39,147 bases of DNA. Source: CAYRJD01 sp964424585. Its GTDB lineage: Bacteria; Actinomycetota; Acidimicrobiia; Acidimicrobiales; Poriferisodalaceae. Every line of letters begins with the position of its first letter. The stretch's first letter is position 1. The stretch covers positions 1 to 39,147 of the forward strand of contig CAYRJD010000042.1 in the NCBI GenBank assembly GCA_964424585.1, in the 5' to 3' direction. The notes under the pieces were generated by a model. That model ran no database searches and was not told the origin of the DNA. It saw only the letters and a list, made by a program, of their open reading frames with translations. Shown in pieces: positions 8,416-16,876 of the stretch. The position numbers and the translations under genes were made by a program.

Positions 8416-8485
8416 GTGCGCATTGTCGCAGCCGCGCGCCGTGGCTGCCGCCCGACGCTGGCGACGCAGCCGCAAGACTGGGCGA

Positions 8486-9856
8486 GTGAGCGCGCAACGA
8501 GGCGAACCGCGACGGCGGATGCTGCTGAACGCGTTCACGATGAACTGCGTCGGTCACATCCATCAAGGCCTGTGGGCGCGCCGCGACACCAAACAACGCG
8601 AGTACACGTCGCTTGAGCCGTGGCTCGAACTCGCCAAGCTCTGCGAGCGAGGCCGCTTCGATGCCGTCTTCCTCGCGGACGTCATCGGGCTATACGACAC
8701 CTTCAAGGGGTCGGCCGACACGTCGCTTCAACGAGCGATGCAGGTGCCGGCGAACGACCCGATGCTGCTGATACCGGCGATGGCGACGGCGACCGAGCAC
8801 TTGGGCTTCGCGTTCACCAGCTCGGTGCTACAGGCGCACCCGTTCACGTTCGCTCGCCAGCTCAGCACGCTCGACCACATAACCGGCGGCCGTGTCGGCT
8901 GGAACGTCGTCACCAGCTACCTGCCGAACGCGGCGCGCAACCTGAGCTTTGACGATCTTCCGCCCCACGACGAACGCTACGAACGAGCCGAGGAGTACCT
9001 GGCCGTGTGCTACGCGCTCACCGAAGGCAGCTGGGCCGACGACGCGGTGGTGGCCGACCGGGCGCGCGGCATTTACACCGACCCGGCCCGGGTCAGGCCC
9101 ATCAACCACTCCGGTCGGTTCTACGACGTCGAGGGGCCGCACTTGGCCGAACCGTCGCCGCAGCGGATGCCCGTGCTGTTTCAAGCCGGCTCGTCGGAGC
9201 GCGGTCGCGACTTTGCCGCCACGCACGCGGAGTGCGCGTTCATCGTGTCGTCGTCGCGCGGCGGCGGGGCCATCGCCGCAGACATCCGTGCCCGAACAGC
9301 AGGTTTCGGTCGTCACCCCAACCACATCAAGGTGTTCGCCGGGGTGTCGCCGGTCATCGGCGGTACCGAGGCCGAAGCCAACGCCAAGGCCGACGAGCTG
9401 TTCGCCCAGCTGTCGCTGGAGGCAGGCCTGGCGCACCTGTCGGGAAACCTGGGCGTCGATCTGAGTTCGATCGACAAAGATCGGCCGCTAGAGAGCTTGC
9501 GAACGCAAGGCGTCCGCGGGCCGGTCAAGTCGCTGCTCGACTCAGCGCCGCCGGGCACGCGCACGTTCGGCGATCTGGTGAAGCTGAACATGACCGGCCA
9601 GTTCATGGTCGGCACGCCCACGCAGATCGCAGATCGCCTGCAGCGCCGCTACGAAGACGGAGTCGACGGGTTCAACCTGGTCTACGCGACGACGCCAACC
9701 ACGTTCGTCGACTTCATCGACGCGGTGGTACCGATACTCAACGAGCGCGGGCTCGTGCAGCGCGACTACGCGCCGGGGACGTTCCGCGAGAAGCTGTTCG
9801 GCTACGCCCGGCTGCCGCCGTCTCATCCGGCGCATCGCTTCAGAAGCTGGGCGTGA
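8486..9856 (+). CDS. NtaA/SnaA/DszA-family flavin-dependent monooxygenase
   Basis: 456 aa from GTG 8486; ATG at 8519 is an alternative that drops eleven residues. The start RRRMLLNAFTMNCVGHIHQGLW, then GRFDAVFLADVIGLYD, LDHITGGRVGWNVVTSY and VLFQAGSSERGRDFAA are hallmarks of the NtaA/SnaA/DszA branch of the luciferase-like superfamily. These enzymes use reduced FMN from a separate reductase and oxygen to oxidise nitrilotriacetate, sulfones, dibenzothiophene or related compounds. The exact substrate cannot be read from the sequence, and no reductase gene is nearby. The end overlaps the convergent minus-strand gene by 17 bases. Confidence 0.88.
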   Translation: MSAQRGEPRRRMLLNAFTMNCVGHIHQGLWARRDTKQREYTSLEPWLELAKLCERGRFDAVFLADVIGLYDTFKGSADTSLQRAMQVPANDPMLLIPAMATATEHLGFAFTSSVLQAHPFTFARQLSTLDHITGGRVGWNVVTSYLPNAARNLSFDDLPPHDERYERAEEYLAVCYALTEGSWADDAVVADRARGIYTDPARVRPINHSGRFYDVEGPHLAEPSPQRMPVLFQAGSSERGRDFAATHAECAFIVSSSRGGGAIAADIRARTAGFGRHPNHIKVFAGVSPVIGGTEAEANAKADELFAQLSLEAGLAHLSGNLGVDLSSIDKDRPLESLRTQGVRGPVKSLLDSAPPGTRTFGDLVKLNMTGQFMVGTPTQIADRLQRRYEDGVDGFNLVYATTPTTFVDFIDAVVPILNERGLVQRDYAPGTFREKLFGYARLPPSHPAHRFRSWA

Positions 9857-10523
9857 CCTCTTCGGTGGCGCGCCGGAGACCTAGCGTGGCGATCAAGTCT
9901 TCTTGCAGCTCAAAAAACACCGTGTGGTAGCTGTCGATTGACGGCTTCACCATGTAGTCGACGTCGCCGTTCGCGAGCTGGCTGACGGCGTGAGTAAGCC
10001 GCGCCTCGTAGCCGCCGTAGCGCGCCAGCACGCCGGCTAGCTCGCTCAGCAGGTCTGTCAGCTGCTCGTTCACCTCCAACAAGCGCGCCAGCACCGCGGC
10101 GTCGTAGCGCTGGTCGCTGTGGTCGTTGAGCCGTCGCTGCGCCACGCTGGGCGCGTCGATGACCTGCCAATCGCGACAAACGGCGTGCTCTTTGGCCGCG
10201 AGGCGGTTGAGCTTGCCGTACGCCGCCTCGACGTGGCTGCGAGCCTCGGCGGCGCAAAGCTCTGCCGCCAGCGCAGCTTCGCCCTCGTCGCGGCCTTGCG
10301 CGGTTAGCAGCCACTTGGGCACGCCGTTGACCTCGGCGAACGTCGCGAGCCCGTCGGCAGCGAGTTCGGCGAGCAGCCACTCGACCTCGTCTGGGTCGAG
10401 CCGGTGGACTGCGGCGACGGTTTCGATCTCGCCCAGCCCGCGCAGCCGCAGCGCCAGCCAAACCAGCAGCTTTGGTTCTGAGCGATGCGGCGCGTCAGGC
10501 ACAGCCGCTGCGGCGGCCCGCAC
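9840..10523 (-). CDS. Winged-helix (PadR/MarR-like) protein of the fadD-diiron operon
   Basis: 227 aa from GTG 10523, five bases after the stop of the diiron gene; longer in-frame starts would lie inside that gene. Residues ~16-85 (EPKLLVWLALRLRGLGEIE, DPDEVEWLLAELAADGLA, PKWLLTAQGRDEG) look like a winged helix in which a helix-turn-helix is followed by a wing and a T-x-x-G turn. The rest is mostly helical, rich in Ala, Leu, Glu and Arg, ending in DYMVKPSIDSYHTVFFELQEDL. It may be a DNA-binding regulator of its operon or a helper of the diiron enzyme. Being third in the operon and not divergent is unusual for a regulator. Function is inferred. Confidence 0.6.
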   Translation of the reverse strand: MRAAAAAVPDAPHRSEPKLLVWLALRLRGLGEIETVAAVHRLDPDEVEWLLAELAADGLATFAEVNGVPKWLLTAQGRDEGEAALAAELCAAEARSHVEAAYGKLNRLAAKEHAVCRDWQVIDAPSVAQRRLNDHSDQRYDAAVLARLLEVNEQLTDLLSELAGVLARYGGYEARLTHAVSQLANGDVDYMVKPSIDSYHTVFFELQEDLIATLGLRRATEEVTPSF

Positions 10524-10528
10524 GCTCG

Positions 10529-11731
10529 CTAGGCAGCGACCGCCTCGGTGGCTTCGAGCTCGCGGGTGATGGCGAACGAGTCGACCTCTTCGGCGGTATC
10601 GACCCAGTCTTCGTATTGGATCACCCCGATCTCGCCGAACTTTTGTCGCAGCCAGCCGCTGCCCGCATCGAGCAAGCCGAGCTTTTTCAAATTCGGCACG
10701 ATCTTGGTGAACAGCGTGTGCTGAAACTCGAGACGCAGGTGGTTGTCGATGACGAGCGGAACGATCTTCGACACATCCGCGCCCAGCCGCTCCCACACCT
10801 CTTGCTGGAGAAACCGGTCGCGCATGCGCAGCGCCGCCTCGAACGCGAACTCTTGCCGCTCAATCAGCTCGGCTTCGGTCATGTCTTCGTACGCCTCGCG
10901 CAGCGACAGCACCCCGAACGCCACGTGGCGAGCTTCGTCGGCCATCACGTAGCGAAGCAGCTTCTTGAGCAGCGGGTCTTGGGTTTGTTGGAACATGAAC
11001 GAGAACGCTGCCAGCGCCAGGCCTTCCACCATGATCTGCATGCCCAGGTACGTCATATCCCAGCGGCTGTCGGCGACGATGTCGTCAAGCAGCGCGCGCA
11101 GGTGCACGTTGATCGGGTATTCGTCGGTTTCGGTGAGCTTGGTGTGCAGATAGCGGGTGAACACCTCGACGTGCCGAGCTTCGTCGACTACTTGCGTGGC
11201 GGCGTAGTACTTGGCGTCAATCCAGGGGACGGTCTCGACGATCTTGGCGGTGCAGATCAGCGCGCCCTGCTCGCCGTGGAAGAACTGGCTGAGCGTCCAC
11301 GACTGGCTCTCCATGTTGAAGCGAATCCACTCGTCGCGTCCCCACCGTTCGACGCCGGTGCCGCTGAAGTCGATGAACTCGCCCATCGAGCCGCGGGCGT
11401 CGTAATCTTCGGCTGCTAGCCGCTCTTGGTCGACGTCTTGGTTCCAGTCGAGGTCGGTCGACCCGTTCCACTGCCCGACCTTCGCCTTCTCATAGAGCTT
11501 TTCCAGCCGAGGCCGCTGGCCCTTGCGGTAATCCCAGGTGTAGAGCGTGTCGGCGTTGTTGACAACCGGATGCAACAGCTCGTCGCCGGACGTGTTCGTC
11601 ATCGCCAAGATGGCGCTCACGTCGTTCGCGTCGGCCCGCCCGATGATGTCGGCCACGTCGCGGTGCGCACCGTCGGCGGTCTCGGTGCCAGTCTGGCTGA
11701 CAGTCTGGCTGACAGTCTGGGTGATCGACAT
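10529..11731 (-). CDS. Diiron ferritin-like protein with two E...DEARH motifs
   Basis: 400 aa from ATG 11731. Two copies of the diiron half-site are present: E154 with D183-E184-A185-R186-H187, and E236 with D265-E266-A267-R268-H269. The Glu spacing is exactly 30 in both. This defines a ferritin/ribonucleotide-reductase-R2-like four-helix bundle that binds two irons and activates oxygen. The family includes desaturases, N-oxygenases and acyl-CoA oxygenases, and which one this is cannot be told. The N-terminus has a repeated QTVSQTVSQT tail. There is no signal or membrane segment. It lies between the acyl-CoA ligase (59-base gap) and the winged-helix gene (5-base gap), suggesting that a CoA ester is the substrate. 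Confidence 0.85.
   Translation of the reverse strand: MSITQTVSQTVSQTGTETADGAHRDVADIIGRADANDVSAILAMTNTSGDELLHPVVNNADTLYTWDYRKGQRPRLEKLYEKAKVGQWNGSTDLDWNQDVDQERLAAEDYDARGSMGEFIDFSGTGVERWGRDEWIRFNMESQSWTLSQFFHGEQGALICTAKIVETVPWIDAKYYAATQVVDEARHVEVFTRYLHTKLTETDEYPINVHLRALLDDIVADSRWDMTYLGMQIMVEGLALAAFSFMFQQTQDPLLKKLLRYVMADEARHVAFGVLSLREAYEDMTEAELIERQEFAFEAALRMRDRFLQQEVWERLGADVSKIVPLVIDNHLRLEFQHTLFTKIVPNLKKLGLLDAGSGWLRQKFGEIGVIQYEDWVDTAEEVDSFAITRELEATEAVAA
11691..11720. repeat. 12-bp direct repeat, 2.5 copies, in the start of the diiron gene
   Basis: GTCTGGCTGACA is repeated exactly at 11691-11702 and 11703-11714, followed by half a unit. It encodes the repeated QTVS residues near the protein's N-terminus, a likely slippage product in a disordered tail. 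Confidence 0.85.
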
Positions 11732-11790
11732 GTTGTGCCTCGCTTTGAGTTGGTTTTGGGCGGAACTTGTCTCTCTAACGCTACGCGACG

Positions 11791-13413
11791 CTAAGCGACC
11801 TCGGCGTCAGCGAAGCGCTCGCGCAACGTCTTCTTAGAAAACTTGCCGGTCGACGTCTTCGGAATCTCGCTAATGAACTCGGTCGCGGAGGGCAGCCACC
11901 ACTTCGCCATGCGTGGTTCGAGATACGCCACCAGCTCGTCGTGGGTAAGCGTCTCTCCCTCGTTCAGCACGACGCAAGCCATCGGTCGTTCCATCCAGCG
12001 CTTCGACGCGACCGAGATGACCGCAGCTTCGGCGACCGCCGGATGGCTCATGATCTGGTTCTCCACCTCGACCGAACTCACCCACTCGCCGCCCGACTTG
12101 ATGAGGTCTTTGGTGCGGTCGACCAGCCGCAGGTAGCCCTTCGGGTCGGCGGTGGCGACGTCGCCGGTGCGCAGCCAGCCGTCGTCGGTGAAGCTGTCGT
12201 CTGCGTCGGGCCGCAGGTAGTAGCTGCCGGTCACGTACGGGCCTTTCACCTGCAGCTCGCCGCTGCTCTGGCCATCCCACGGCAGCTCTTCGCCTGTCTC
12301 GGGCTCGCAGATGCGAAACTCAACCAGCGGCACCACCGTGCCGATGCTGGTGCGCAGGTCGGCCTTGGCATCTTCGTCGAGGTCGGCTTCACCGCTGCGG
12401 ATGTGCGCGATCGTCGCGAGCGGGCTCGTCTCGGTCATGCCCCACGCTTGGAGGATCGGCAGCCCGATGGCAGTGCGGTAGCCCTCCGACAGGCTCTTGG
12501 GCACGGCTGACCCGCCGCAGGGAATGGCCCGCAGCGACGAAGTGTCGCGGCCTTCGAGTTCGCCGAGCATGCCCATCCAGATGGTCGGCACGCCAGCGGC
12601 GACGGTCACCCGCTCGGCTTCGATCAGCTCTGCCAGCGGCTTCGGCGCGAGGTTGGGGCCGGGGTTGACGAGCTTTGAGCCGAGCGCTATCGCGGCGTGC
12701 GCTAAGCCCCACGAGTTCGCGTGAAACATTGGCACGACCGGCATCACGACGTCTGCTTCGCTGAGCCCCAGTCCGTCAGCGGCTGCTCCGGCGAGACAGT
12801 GCAGGTAGGTCGATCGGTGGCTGTAGACGACGCCCTTGGGGTTGCCGGTGGTGCCGCTCGTGTAGCACATCGACGCGGCTTGGCGCTCATCGGTTACAGC
12901 GCTCAAGTTGCCGCCGCTAGAGGCCGCGAGCAGCTCTTCGTAGTCGACGACGCGCTCGTCGTCGGGAATGTCGCCAGCGCCGTCGTCCATCACGACGAAG
13001 TGACGCACCGTGGGCATGTGCCCTGCTTCGACCAGCGGCCACATCGGGACGATGAGCGAGCGGTCGACGAACACCACCTCGTCTTCGGCGTGGGTGACGA
13101 TGTAGGCGATCTGCTCGGGAAAGAGGCGAATGTTGATGGTGTGGAGCACGCGCCCCGAGCACGGCGCCGCGAAGTACAGCTCGAGGTGCCGGTTGGTGTT
13201 CCAAGCGAACGTGCCGACCCGACCGTCGGCCGACACCCCGAGGTCGTCGAGCACTCCGGCCAACAGCTCTGTGCGGTGCGCCCATTCGCCGTAGTTGGTT
13301 CGGTGCATGCCGCCGGCGGTGGCGGTGACGATCTCTTTGTCGGCAAACAGGGTTTGCGCCCGTCGCACGAAGACGTCGAGGGTTAGCTGAGAGTCCATCA
13401 TTGTTGAAAGCAC
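11791..13413 (-). CDS. Long-chain fatty-acid-CoA ligase family (AMP-binding) protein
   Basis: 540 aa; starts at ATG 13413, with ATG 13401 or 13398 (MDSQLTL) equally possible. The ANL superfamily motifs are complete: A3 P-loop YTSGTTGNPKGVVYS, A5 GMTETSP, A7 DDGWLRTGDV, A8 GYLRLVDRTKDLIKSGGEW and the A10 lysine in PKTSTGKFSKK. The enzyme activates a carboxylic acid with ATP and joins it to CoA. The A3-A8 spacing and the order resemble FadD-type medium/long-chain ligases. It is the first gene of a minus-strand trio, so it probably feeds the diiron protein. It is divergent from the plus-strand membrane protein gene; about 70 bases separate them. Confidence 0.92.
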   Translation of the reverse strand: MLSTMMDSQLTLDVFVRRAQTLFADKEIVTATAGGMHRTNYGEWAHRTELLAGVLDDLGVSADGRVGTFAWNTNRHLELYFAAPCSGRVLHTINIRLFPEQIAYIVTHAEDEVVFVDRSLIVPMWPLVEAGHMPTVRHFVVMDDGAGDIPDDERVVDYEELLAASSGGNLSAVTDERQAASMCYTSGTTGNPKGVVYSHRSTYLHCLAGAAADGLGLSEADVVMPVVPMFHANSWGLAHAAIALGSKLVNPGPNLAPKPLAELIEAERVTVAAGVPTIWMGMLGELEGRDTSSLRAIPCGGSAVPKSLSEGYRTAIGLPILQAWGMTETSPLATIAHIRSGEADLDEDAKADLRTSIGTVVPLVEFRICEPETGEELPWDGQSSGELQVKGPYVTGSYYLRPDADDSFTDDGWLRTGDVATADPKGYLRLVDRTKDLIKSGGEWVSSVEVENQIMSHPAVAEAAVISVASKRWMERPMACVVLNEGETLTHDELVAYLEPRMAKWWLPSATEFISEIPKTSTGKFSKKTLRERFADAEVA

Positions 13414-13484
13414 GCGGCAAACCCTACGGCGAGCTTGACGGCTGGCCCTCTTTCACCGCACAGCTAGCCCTACCCTGCGCCGCG

Positions 13485-14141
13485 GTGTCTGACACTGGCC
13501 AAGAGTGTGAGGTCGACCCGCTGCATCCGTTCAGCGCCACCCAGCGACGACGAGCGTTGAAACTGGCTCTCGTGCCGCTCGCGCTGCTCGTCGCGGGGAC
13601 GGTCGGGCAAGTGCTCTACGCCGCGCTCGTCGAGCGGCGACCGCTGCTGCTGATGGTGCTCAACAGCACCGACATCGTGCTGATCGGCGTCGCCAATCAG
13701 CTGCCCGCCGCGCTGTTCATCGCGGTCGGCACGTTCAGGCTCTACGTCACCGACCCGTTCTTGTATCGCCTGGGTGAGACGCTGGGCACGGGCACGCACG
13801 ACTACCTCGTCGCGACGCTGGGCTCACGCTCGCGCATTGGGCGCACCTACGCGTGGCTGGCTGCGCGGATGGCTCGGAGCGCCTTTGGCTGGATCGCGCT
13901 GTTCGCGCTGCCCGGCTACCCGATGTGCCTGCTCGCGGGCGCGGCGCGCATGGCGTGGTGGTGGTTTCACGTCGTCAACGTCGCCGGCACGGTGACCCGC
14001 TTGGTGCTCATCTGGTGGGCGACCGGATGGTTTGAGAACCCCATCGGGCGCGCCGTCAACTTCCTCAATCGGTACGCGCTGCTGATCACCATCGGCCTGC
14101 TGGCGCTCACGGTCATCCATTCGGTGCGCGCCAAGAAATAA
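13485..14141 (+). CDS. Polytopic membrane protein, possibly VTT/DedA-like
   Basis: 218 aa from GTG 13485; the frame is open from 13401 but that upstream part overlaps the divergent ligase start and is not hydrophobic. I see about five membrane segments: LKLALVPLALLVAGTVGQVL, then around TDIVLIGVANQLPAALFIAV, SAFGWIALFALPGYPMCLLA, FHVVNVAGTVTRLVLIWWA and YALLITIGLLALTVIH. The FALPGYPMCLLAGAARM segment recalls the PG...AG motif of the VTT (DedA) domain, where a re-entrant loop carries Pro-Gly. A lipid-scramblase or transporter-like role would follow from that, but the likeness is weak. The C-terminus ends in RAKK, cytosolic by the positive-inside rule. Confidence 0.65.
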   Translation: MSDTGQECEVDPLHPFSATQRRRALKLALVPLALLVAGTVGQVLYAALVERRPLLLMVLNSTDIVLIGVANQLPAALFIAVGTFRLYVTDPFLYRLGETLGTGTHDYLVATLGSRSRIGRTYAWLAARMARSAFGWIALFALPGYPMCLLAGAARMAWWWFHVVNVAGTVTRLVLIWWATGWFENPIGRAVNFLNRYALLITIGLLALTVIHSVRAKK

Positions 14142-14210
14142 ATCCAGGGGGTCGCGTCGCGCTCGTCGTCTACGTTCGGTGACTCCACCGAGCGCCAGCC
14201 GCGCTCTTAT

Positions 14211-14226
14211 GTGACAAGGAGGTCAC
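14211..14226 (+). other. Ribosome binding site flanked by a 5-bp inverted repeat
   Basis: GTGAC at 14211-14215 and GTCAC at 14222-14226 can pair, leaving AAGGAG in the loop, ahead of the GTG start at 14231. The SD would be displayed in, not hidden by, a small hairpin. The stem is short, so the structure is uncertain. Confidence 0.4.
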
Positions 14227-14230
14227 TAGC

Positions 14231-14992
14231 GTGAAACCCGTGAGCATCACCGGCCCACACCTGCCCGCTGAGACGGAGCCACCGCAGTGGTTCTTCCGCG
14301 AGGTCGCGCGGCTCAAGAAGATCGTCGCGCGCCAGCGCATCAAGGCCTCCACGATCGCGACGTCGATTGGAGTGCTGGTGGCAGTGCTGCTCGCGATGTG
14401 CGGCGCCGGCTGGGCCGCATACGACTCGCTCCGTGACGAGATGCACGCTGGGTTTGCTGAGCTGCGCGAGGCCGATGCCGGACTGCGTTCCGAGATGCTG
14501 GCTGGCTTTGCCGACCTGCGCGAGGCCGACGCCGGGCTGCGCTCCGAGATGCAGGCAGGTTTCGCCATGCTGCGAGAGACCCATGCCGAACTGCGCTCCG
14601 AGATGCAAGCAGGGTTCGCCGCGCTGCGTGAGGAGATGTCGCTGTTGCGCGTCGAGTTCGGCGAGGAAATCCGCCAGCTCGACAGGCGGGTCGACGAACT
14701 CGACGTGCGCGTGGCGCTCGCCGAACAGATCGCAGGCCTCACGCCCAGCTCGTCGGCAGACGCAGCCAGCGGCCCAGACATCGACTCTCGCATAGAACGA
14801 CAGCAAGTGCGCCTCGCCAACATCGAGCTCCGCCTCGACGTGCTGCAAGGCCTGCTCGGACAAGACCCGCCCCAACGCGACGCAGCAGAAGCACAACGAC
14901 AACTAGCTGCGACCCCCCACGACGAAACCAACCTCTGGGTCAACCAGCTGCTCGGTCGCATCGACTCAGTCGAAGCAGCGCTCACGTTCTAG
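14231..14992 (+). CDS. Membrane-anchored coiled-coil protein with 18-residue repeats
   Basis: 253 aa from GTG 14231, preceded by AAGGAGG at 14216-14222. A basic ~45-residue N-terminal cytosolic part (RLKKIVARQRIK) leads into one membrane segment, STIATSIGVLVAVLLAMCGA. A long, charged extended region follows, beginning with four 18-residue repeats of the form RSEM.AGFA.LRE.DAGL and then a heptad-rich coiled coil (EEIRQLDRRVDELDVRVALAEQ). The last ~100 residues hold a second coiled coil. No enzymatic motif is seen. Such proteins often act as septal, envelope or phage-exclusion spacers, but no function can be named. The C-terminus overlaps the convergent ribokinase-like gene by 27 bases. Confidence 0.75.
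   Translation: MKPVSITGPHLPAETEPPQWFFREVARLKKIVARQRIKASTIATSIGVLVAVLLAMCGAGWAAYDSLRDEMHAGFAELREADAGLRSEMLAGFADLREADAGLRSEMQAGFAMLRETHAELRSEMQAGFAALREEMSLLRVEFGEEIRQLDRRVDELDVRVALAEQIAGLTPSSSADAASGPDIDSRIERQQVRLANIELRLDVLQGLLGQDPPQRDAAEAQRQLAATPHDETNLWVNQLLGRIDSVEAALTF
14432..14647 (+). repeat. Four tandem 54-bp repeats
   Basis: Units at 14432-14485, 14486-14539, 14540-14593 and 14594-14647, each encoding 18 residues beginning R(S/D)EM. The middle units are closest and the fourth diverges after AALRE. The period of 18 is compatible with a helical coiled coil. No spacer or CRISPR pattern is present. Confidence 0.85.
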
Positions 14993-16027
14993 CAGCTTTT
15001 CGACGGCAAAACGATCCGCCATCGCTGCTTGCGCGCCGGCGCGGGTGACGGCCAACGCTCCGGCGTACACCCCGACGACGGCAGCACGCGCGACGTCGCC
15101 GGACGTGAGCTGCGCGCCCGCAACCAGCCCTGTCGCAGCCAGCCCCACAGCAGCCTCACCGTCGGCGCGCGAGCCGCGCGACGCCTCCGCCAACAGCACG
15201 CCGACCGCGCCGCAAAACGCGTCGCCCGCGCCGGTCGTATCGACCACGTCGACCACCGGCGCGCCCACCGCTATCGAAACGCCGCCGTCGCTCGGCACGA
15301 CCTCGCCGCCGCATCGCGCGAGCCACGCCTTCTCCGGTTCCGTCAACGGTGCGAGCTGGCCGCTCACATCGATGCGACAGCCGGCCGCGCCGAGCGTGGT
15401 GAGCGTCGCCACCCGCTCGTCTTTCTCTGCGATGCCAGCGCTGGCCAGCAAGCTGGCCTCGGTCTCGTTCACGATCAGCACGTCCGCGAGCGGCGTGACC
15501 GCGCGCGCCACCTCGTTGAACGGAGCCGGATTGAACACGACCAGCGTGCCGTGCTCGGCGGCGATGAGCGCCGCACGCTCAGCAGGCTCTGCCCCCACCT
15601 CGCCCTGCAGCATCAGCACGTCAGCCGCGCCTATTACGTCGCCCGCCGCCTCGACGTGCTCCGCGCGCAGAGCCGCGTTGGCGCCCGGCACCACGACGAT
15701 GGTGACGTCGTCGGGCGCGACCGAAATCATCGCTTGGCCGGAGCTGCCTTCGGCGACGCCGACAAGATCATCTCGCACGCCCGCTTGCGCGAACGCCTCG
15801 CGCAGCACGCTCGCCGCGGCGTCGTCGCCCACCATGCCGACCATCGACACGTCGGCCTCAAACCTCGCGGCGCCCACCGCCTGGTTCGCGCCCTTGCCGC
15901 CGGGCAGCGTTCGCAGCTCGCTCGCGCCGATGGTCTCACCGGCCGCAGGCAGTCGCTCGACGAACGCCAACAGATCGAGGTTCGTGCTTCCCACGACCAC
16001 GACCCGGGCACGTGTCTCGGCGCTCAC
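14966..16027 (-). CDS. rbsK: PfkB-family carbohydrate kinase, ribokinase-like
   Basis: 353 aa from the GTG at 16027. PfkB family signatures are clear: the N-terminal VVVGSTNLDLLAFVERLP, the substrate motif LPGGKGANQAVGAARF (residues ~40-57), and near the C-terminus DTTGAGDAFCGAVG with the catalytic Asp. Ribokinase phosphorylates D-ribose at O5 with ATP in the cytosol. About 50 residues between CRIDVSG and the DTTGAGD motif are longer than in typical ribokinase. No ribose transporter or regulator is adjacent, so the true sugar may be another ribose-like substrate. It lies just after dapB (34-base gap), at the end of the long minus-strand block, and may be a read-through member of it. Confidence 0.82.
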   Translation of the reverse strand: MSAETRARVVVVGSTNLDLLAFVERLPAAGETIGASELRTLPGGKGANQAVGAARFEADVSMVGMVGDDAAASVLREAFAQAGVRDDLVGVAEGSSGQAMISVAPDDVTIVVVPGANAALRAEHVEAAGDVIGAADVLMLQGEVGAEPAERAALIAAEHGTLVVFNPAPFNEVARAVTPLADVLIVNETEASLLASAGIAEKDERVATLTTLGAAGCRIDVSGQLAPLTEPEKAWLARCGGEVVPSDGGVSIAVGAPVVDVVDTTGAGDAFCGAVGVLLAEASRGSRADGEAAVGLAATGLVAGAQLTSGDVARAAVVGVYAGALAVTRAGAQAAMADRFAVEKLLERERCFD

Positions 16028-16061
16028 TGTCGCGCCAGGCTAGGTGAGGCCCGCCAGCCAG

Positions 16062-16862
16062 CTAGATGCCCAGGTAGTGCTCCAACCCGACGGTGACGCC
16101 CGGGTGATGCGCGACCTGCCGGCACGCCAGCAGCACCCCGCTCATGAACGACGAACGGTCGAGGCTGTCGTGCCGGATGGTCAGCGTCTCGCCTTCGCCG
16201 CCGAAGAGCACCTCTTGGTGCGCAACCAGCCCGCGCAGGCGCACCGAGTGCACCCGGATGTCGCCGGGCCCGGCTCCGCCGCGCGCGCCGTCGACGACCG
16301 TGTGGGTGGTCGGGTCGGCTGCCCACTGCGTCGAAGCGTCTGCCATGCGACGAAGCGTCTGGCTGGCGGTGCCGGAGGGCGCGTCGACCTTCTGGTCGTG
16401 GTGCAGCTCGATCACCTCGGCGGTGGGAAACAGCGGCGCGGCCATCTCGGCGAAGCGCATCATCAGCACGGCGCCGATGGCGAAGTTCGGCGCCACGAGG
16501 CAGTTGCTCGCGCCGAACGCTTCACCGAACGCGGCGACGTCTTCGTCGCTAAGGCCGCTCGTTCCGATGACGCAGTGCATGCCGCGCGCAGCGCAGTCGA
16601 GCGCGTTACGACTCGCGGCGGCGGCCACGGTGAAGTCGACGGCGACGGTGCCCGCCGGCGCGGTGGCCTCGTCGATCTCAACGAGCGACGACACCAGCGT
16701 CGTGCTGCGCGACGCGTCTAGCTCACCGGCGTGCGACGGGTCGACCGCGCCGACCAGCTCGCAATCGTCGGCACCGCTCACCGCTTCGCAGACCGCCACG
16801 CCCATGCGGCCCCCAGCGCCAAGCACCACCACGCCCGTAGCGGGGTTGGGCGAAGCAGCCAT
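16062..16862 (-). CDS. dapB: 4-hydroxy-tetrahydrodipicolinate reductase
   Basis: 266 aa. DapB reduces HTPA with NAD(P)H in the lysine/diaminopimelate pathway, which supplies peptidoglycan. The N-terminal nucleotide-binding motif VVVLGAGGRMGVAVCEAV, then VDFTV, CVIGTSGLSDED, APNFAIGAVLMMRFA, and the catalytic/substrate motif ELHHDQKVDAPSGTA (His-His, Lys, PSGTA) are all present. The C-terminal VLLACRQVAHHPGVTVGLEHYLG is the normal end. It starts 14 bases after the pnp stop, and dapB next to pnp is a known actinobacterial arrangement. Confidence 0.96.
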   Translation of the reverse strand: MAASPNPATGVVVLGAGGRMGVAVCEAVSGADDCELVGAVDPSHAGELDASRSTTLVSSLVEIDEATAPAGTVAVDFTVAAAASRNALDCAARGMHCVIGTSGLSDEDVAAFGEAFGASNCLVAPNFAIGAVLMMRFAEMAAPLFPTAEVIELHHDQKVDAPSGTASQTLRRMADASTQWAADPTTHTVVDGARGGAGPGDIRVHSVRLRGLVAHQEVLFGGEGETLTIRHDSLDRSSFMSGVLLACRQVAHHPGVTVGLEHYLGI

Positions 16863-16876
16863 CAGCGAAGTTTGCC

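Noticed and set aside
14432..14647. CRISPR-like array
   Set aside because: The repeats are contiguous, have no spacers and are in frame with a coiled-coil protein.
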